Below are positions 60,259 through 64,000 of a stretch of 64,000 nucleotides of DNA, in pieces. The stretch spans positions 124,001 to 188,000 of the forward strand of contig CAWGBJ010000022.1 in NCBI GenBank assembly GCA_963820795.1. The letters are read 5' to 3'. The stretch comes from Roseiarcus sp963820795. GTDB lineage: Bacteria > Pseudomonadota > Alphaproteobacteria > Rhizobiales > Beijerinckiaceae. Both the position numbers and the translations under genes were made by a program. Within the stretch, counting starts at the first letter, position 1. The number at the start of each line of letters is the position of its first letter. The notes beneath the pieces are model-generated. The model had not been told where the DNA came from and ran no database searches. It saw only the letters and a list, made by a program, of their open reading frames with translations.

Positions 60259-60504
60259 ATGAGTGAGGTCCCCGAGACCGGCTCGCCGTTCATCTTCGCC
60301 ACGCGATCAGCCGCCGTCGGCGACCGCGATCGACGACGACATCTATCTGACGGTGACCGCGGCGATCCCGCATTTCCGGGCGAAGTCGAGACGGTCGACA
60401 TCATTCTGTCGGTCGACTACGCGAGGCACGTCATCGCGCAGCTCGCGGGCGCGGTCAGCGCCGCCACCAACGACGAGGCCCCGCTCCGAGCGTCCGGAAC
60501 TTGA
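60259..60504 (+). CDS. hypothetical protein, probably frameshifted
   Basis: Frame of 81 residues from MSEVPETGSPFIFATRS. The end (VETVDIILSVDYARHVIAQL) looks like coding sequence. The middle of another frame (AIDDDIYLTVTAAIPHF) looks better than this frame's Arg/Asp-rich middle. Two compensating shifts would restore a protein. No family was recognised. It follows the cytochrome b561 gene by 18 bp and faces the histidine kinase gene. Confidence 0.45.
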   Translation: MSEVPETGSPFIFATRSAAVGDRDRRRHLSDGDRGDPAFPGEVETVDIILSVDYARHVIAQLAGAVSAATNDEAPLRASGT

Positions 60505-60510
60505 GTCGTC

Positions 60511-61884
60511 TCATGCCTCGGCCGGCGCCGTCGTCAGCGTGACGCGCAGGCCCGGGCGATTGTCCGAGGCCACGCATTCGAGACCATGCAGTTCGGCGAT
60601 GGCGGCGACGAGGCTCAGGCCGAGCCCGGTTCCGGGCGACTGACCGCGCGACCTCGGCGCGGTGGAAGCGCCGAAAGATCGCCTTCAGGTCTTTGGCCGC
60701 GACGCCCGGTCCGTCGTCGGAGACCGACAGCGAAACGCCGACGGGCGTCCGCTCTCCCGCGACCTCGATCCGGACCCCGGCCGGCGTATGCCGAAGCGCG
60801 TTGTCGAGAAGATTGGCGATCATCTGGACGAGGAGCTCCTTGTCGCCCCTGCATCGGCAGGTCCGCGTCGAGGCGGCAGACAAGCGATTTTGCCCTCCTC
60901 CTCGGCGGCGGGCTGGAACGCCTCGACGACCTCGCGCGCGACCTCGGCGAGATCGAGCGGGCGGAAGGCCGCCCGCCGCGCGCCGGCCTCGATCTGGCCG
61001 ATGCGCAGGAGCGCGTTGAAGGTGTCGAGCACGCCTTCGATTTCGTCGATCGTCGCCCGGATGGTCGCCTGCGCTTCCTCCGGCGTGGGACTGCCGCTCG
61101 CCGCCTCGAGGCGGCGCAGCATCCGCGCCAGCGGCTTGCGCAGGTCGTGGGCGATGTTCGACGCTGACCTGCTTGTTCGCCAGAAGCAGCTTTTCGATGC
61201 GGTCGAACAGGCGGTTGAAGGTTCGCGCGAGCGCCGAGAGGTCGTCGTCGATGCTGGCGAGCGGGATGCGCCGGCTCCAGTCTCCGGCCATGAGCCCTGC
61301 GCGGTCAGGCGCATCGAATCGATGCGGCTGAGGAACTGCGCGCTGAGCCAAAGGCCGCCGACGATCCCAAGCGCGAGGGTCGCCGCGACCGCCCAGCCGA
61401 AGGCGGAAAGGACGCCGCCGCAGGAGGTCGTCGGGGCGACGCTGCTCGTCGCCGACGATGAGGGTCGATCCGTCGGGCAGCCGCGTCGCCAGCGCGCGGA
61501 CGATTTCCGGCTGCGCCTCGGGCGGCTCGTCGCCTCGGCCTCGCGCGCTTTCGATCCAGCCTCCGGCGCCGCCGGGAGCGCGGCGCCGCGAGATCGCCGG
61601 CCAGCAGCTGCCGTCCGGACCTACGAGGCCGTAGGCGAAGCCGCCGCCGCCAGCGCCGCGCGCCTCGAGCATTTGCGCGAGCCGCTCGCGTCCGTCCTGC
61701 GCGAAGACGCGTCCGCAGCGCGTCGGTCTCTTCGACGATCCGCTCGTCGAAGTCGGCGAGGATTTCATGGCGGATCGAGAGATAGACGAAGGCGCCGAGC
61801 GCCAGCGCCGAGGCGGTGAACAGCGCGAGATAGAGCGTCGCCAGCCGAAAGCTGGTCGGTCCTAAGCAGCCGGATTCGGGACAC
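60511..61884 (-). pseudogene. sensor histidine kinase with several frameshifts
   Basis: Kinase of about 455 residues in at least four frame segments. GTG at 61884 overlaps the regulator stop and gives SRIRLL; then FRLATLYLALFTASALALGA (TM helix). HAMP region: GDWSRRIPLASIDDDLSALA. H-box: NIAHDLRKPLARMLRRLEA. N-box: MIANLLDNALRHTPAG. G boxes: SVSDDGPGVAAKDLKAIF and SPGTGLGLSLVAAIAELHG, with the last ending at a TGA at 60511. All motifs are conserved, which suggests consensus errors or very recent decay. It forms a pair with the regulator and lies next to the PepSY/cytochrome b561 genes. Confidence 0.8.
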
Positions 61885-62550
61885 GCAACGTATATCCGGC
61901 GCCGCGCACGGTCTGGATCAGCGAGACGCCGCGGCCGCGATCGATCTTGGTCCGGAGACGGCTGATGTGCGTCTCGACGATGTTCGTCTTCGGATCGAAG
62001 TGAAAGTCCCAGACCTGCTCGAGCAGCATCTTGCGCGTCACGAGGCGGCCCTCGCTGCGCAGGAGGAATTCAAGCAGCCGGAATTCGCGCGGCTGCAGGT
62101 CGATGTCTTCGCCGCCCCGCCGCACGCGTGCGGGCGACGAGATCCATCTCGAGGTCGCCGGCCCTCAGCACGGTCGGCGACGCGCCGAGCGTCGGCCGGC
62201 GCGCGAGCGCGGCCAGCCGCGCCATCAGCTCCTCGAAGGCGAACGGCTTGACCAGATAGTCGTCGCCGCCGGCTTCGAGCCCGTCGACCCGATCGTCGAT
62301 GCCGGACAGATTGGTGAGAAAGAGCACCGGCGTCGAGACGCCCTCCGCGCCGCATCAGCGCGACGACGCTTAGGCCGTCGAGTTGCGGCAGCATGCGGTC
62401 GAGCACGATCACGTCGAAGCGATCGGCGGTCGCCCGCTCGAACCCCTCGCGACCGTCCCTCGCGACAGTCGCCTCGTGCCCGCGCGCGGCGAGCCCCGCC
62501 GCGATGAAGTCGGCGGTCTCCTCGTCGTCTTCGACAACCAGAAATTTCAT
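61862..62550 (-). pseudogene. OmpR-family response regulator, frameshifted
   Basis: Receiver domain from 62550: MKFLVVEDDEETADFIAAGL, phosphoacceptor in FDVIVLDRMLPQLDGLSVVA, switch lysine in GGDDYLVKPFAFEELMARLA. The DNA-binding winged helix is in LQPREFRLLEFLLRSEGRLV and NIVETHISRLRTKIDRGRG. The frame changes near 62340 (after ALMRR) and again near 62130 (after VARTRA). With both corrected, it is a full regulator of about 229 residues. Motifs are intact, as in the kinase. Confidence 0.82.
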
Positions 62551-62918
62551 TCCGTCGCATTAGCAGAACGGCAGGACGTCGCAATTCGCGGCGGACGCGC
62601 CCCGCTGCCGGCGCCAGTCCAGTTCGAAGGGCTGAGAGTTTGCGGGGATTGAACTGGAACGACAGCTTCGCGTAGGAGGCTCGCTGGGCGCTTCACCAAG
62701 TCCAAACACCTTTCCGATCGCGCACGGACATCGGCGCCGCCTCGGAATCGATGGCGCCGTTCAGAGCCTGGACGCTTCCCACCCTCGCCGGTCGCCACGC
62801 CTCACCAACGCCTCACCAGCCTCCGCTCGCTTTCCCCGGGCCGGCGTGGTAGGGCCAGCCCGAAATTGCCGCAGCCCCCGCGAAGGGCGGCGCGGCGCGC
62901 AATGGCGCGAGCCCAAAA
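62551..62918. other. divergent intergenic region without a supported gene
   Basis: 368 bp between the response regulator and the TPR protein. It contains a short direct repeat (CGCCTCACCA twice near 62798-62818). No coding frame, RNA gene or clear promoter could be supported. Confidence 0.4.
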
Positions 62919-63582
62919 ATGACAGACATCTTTCAGGAAGTCGACGAGGAGGTCCGGCGCGACAAGGCGGCGGAATTCTGGAAGAAATACCAGAACCTCA
63001 TCATCGGCGCGGCGGTTTTGATCGTCCTCGCCTCGGCCGGCTTTCGCTACTGGCAGTACGAAAAGGAAAAGGCCGAGCAGGCGGCCGGCGACCAGTTCCA
63101 GGCGGCGATCGCCGCCTATGAGGCCGGCAAGCCCGACGAGGCCTTCGGCGGCCTCGGCAAGCTGGCGCAGAGCGCGCCCGGCGGCTACCGGGTTCTGGCC
63201 CAGATGACGGAAGCCGGCGCCAAGGCGGCAAAAGACCCTCAAGGATCGATCGCCGCCTACGACGCCATCGCCGGCGACGCCTCGATCGATCCGCTCTTCC
63301 GCGACGCGGCCCGCTTCCGCGCCGCGACGCTGCAGGCTCGACCAGCCGAGCGAGGAGCAGGCGGGCGCGGCGGCGCTGACCGGGCTTGCGGCGGACGAAG
63401 GCCCGTTTCGCCGGCTCGCGCGCCTGACGCTCGGCGCGCTGGCGCTCAGCCGCGGCGAGTATGACGAGGCCGGCAAAGAGCTCGATCTGGTGCTCAGCGA
63501 TCCGATGGCGGCGCCGACCGAACGGCAGCTCGCCGAACGCTGGCTCGGCCTCGTCGCCTCGAACCGCACCGGCGCGAAGTAG
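62919..63582 (+). CDS. YfgM-like membrane-anchored TPR protein, frameshifted
   Basis: Inner-membrane protein of about 221 residues. It starts MTDIFQEVDEEVRRDKAAEF with KYQNLIIGAAVLIVLASAGF as a single transmembrane anchor. TPR-like helices follow in the periplasm (FQAAIAAYEAGKPDEAFGGL). The frame changes near 63335: ARFRAATL should continue as LDQPSEEQAGAAALTGLAAD and end LGLVASNRTGAK at 63582. Relatives of this type act in envelope protein folding with the Sec translocon. It sits just upstream of der, as yfgM does in E. coli, but the bamB gene between them is missing here. Confidence 0.82.
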
Positions 63583-63611
63583 CGGGCCCGGCATCGGAAG
63601 GCTCGAGCCCG

Positions 63612-64000
63612 GTGAGCAAGGTCGCGATCGTCGGGCGGCCGAACGTCGGCAAATCGACGCTGTTCAACCGGCTGGTCGGCCGGAAGCTGGCGCTCGTCGA
63701 CGATCAGCCGGGGGTGACGCGCGACCGCCGCGAGGGCGACGCGCGGCTCGCCGATCTCGCCTTCACCGTCGTCGACACCGCCGGGCTCGAGGAGGGCGAT
63801 CCGGCGACGCTCGCCGGCCGCATGCGGGCGCAGACCGAGACGGCGCTGCTCGACTGCGACGCGATCCTCTTCGTCGTCGACGCGCGCGCCGGGATCACCG
63901 GCGCCGACCGCCATTTCGCCGCGGCGCTGCGCCGCGCCGGCAAGCCGATCATCGTCGTCGCCAACAAGGCCGAGGGCCTCGCCGGGCGCGACGAGGACCT
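63612..64000 (+). CDS. der: GTPase Der (EngA), partial
   Basis: First 129 residues of the double-GTPase that acts in 50S ribosome assembly. The GTG at 63612 starts SKVAIVGRPNVGKSTLFNRL (G1 P-loop). G2/G3 follow (GVTRDRREGDARL, VVDTAGLEEGD) and then the start of G4 (VVANKAEG), where the aspartate usually expected (NKxD) is replaced by glutamate, as in Der domain 1 of some species. The gene continues beyond the window. Confidence 0.95.
   Translation, partial: MSKVAIVGRPNVGKSTLFNRLVGRKLALVDDQPGVTRDRREGDARLADLAFTVVDTAGLEEGDPATLAGRMRAQTETALLDCDAILFVVDARAGITGADRHFAAALRRAGKPIIVVANKAEGLAGRDED

Noticed and set aside
1..64000. CRISPR arrays, tRNA and rRNA genes
   Set aside because: No array of regularly spaced short repeats and no cloverleaf or rRNA-like sequence was recognised on reading; a covariance search could still find a tRNA that I missed.

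Overview
The window is GC-rich and densely coded. The ABC importers, hemB, class I PHA synthase, AlaC-type aminotransferase, aat, der, the acdS gene and the Irr/RirA-style iron context point to an alphaproteobacterium of the order Hyphomicrobiales (Rhizobiales), possibly near Beijerinckiaceae or Bradyrhizobium relatives. This is inference from gene content only; no rRNA or tRNA gene was seen.

Layout. 0-6.6 kb: a class III nucleotidyl cyclase, a YeiH-type exporter, hemB, a HI1419/HI1420-type toxin-antitoxin pair with a palindromic operator, a frameshifted flavin disulfide oxidoreductase and small DUF genes. 6.6-10.8 kb: PHA synthase and an AlaC-like aminotransferase. 10.8-15.3 kb is an accessory patch: a decayed RelE/antitoxin pair lies between the aminotransferase and a degenerate second copy of its 3' end, followed by two Uma2-family paralogues and an epoxide-hydrolase-like gene, with two inverted copies of a repeat of about 510 bp. 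15.6-18.2 kb: polysaccharide export genes, including a co-polymerase whose kinase domain has lost its Walker A motif. 18.3-23.9 kb: a YtfQRT-YjfF-like sugar importer with a FadR-type regulator and a matching operator. 24.0-26.0 kb: two more repeat copies and an ISAzo13-family insertion sequence. 26.1-35.3 kb: an MHS-family transporter (frameshifted), a fused 3-dehydroshikimate dehydratase, a GntR regulator and a MalFGK-like importer, probably for plant-derived aromatic precursors or carbohydrate. 35.5-36.9 kb: a nickel/cobalt permease behind a cobalamin riboswitch. 37.0-41.0 kb: aat, then an ATP-grasp / alpha-E / transglutaminase-like trio. 41.6-47.6 kb: a CadC-like regulator, a BBE-type flavoprotein, ACC deaminase and manganese catalase.

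47.9-58.6 kb is the most interesting part. A plus-strand operon (FbpABC ferric importer, secreted beta-propeller, Tat-exported DyP/EfeB peroxidase) sits behind a tandem iron-box-like sequence. It converges on a minus-strand block encoding a HiPIP, a Cyc2-like fused monohaem cytochrome-porin and three dihaem c4-type cytochromes. Together these form a candidate outer-membrane-to-periplasm electron conduit, plausibly for Fe(II) oxidation or other extracellular electron donors, next to iron acquisition genes.

59.0-64.0 kb: small secreted proteins, PepSY plus cytochrome b561, a two-component system broken by several frameshifts, a YfgM-like TPR protein and the start of der. Many otherwise well-preserved genes here carry single-base frameshifts, so consensus errors should be considered before calling them true pseudogenes.
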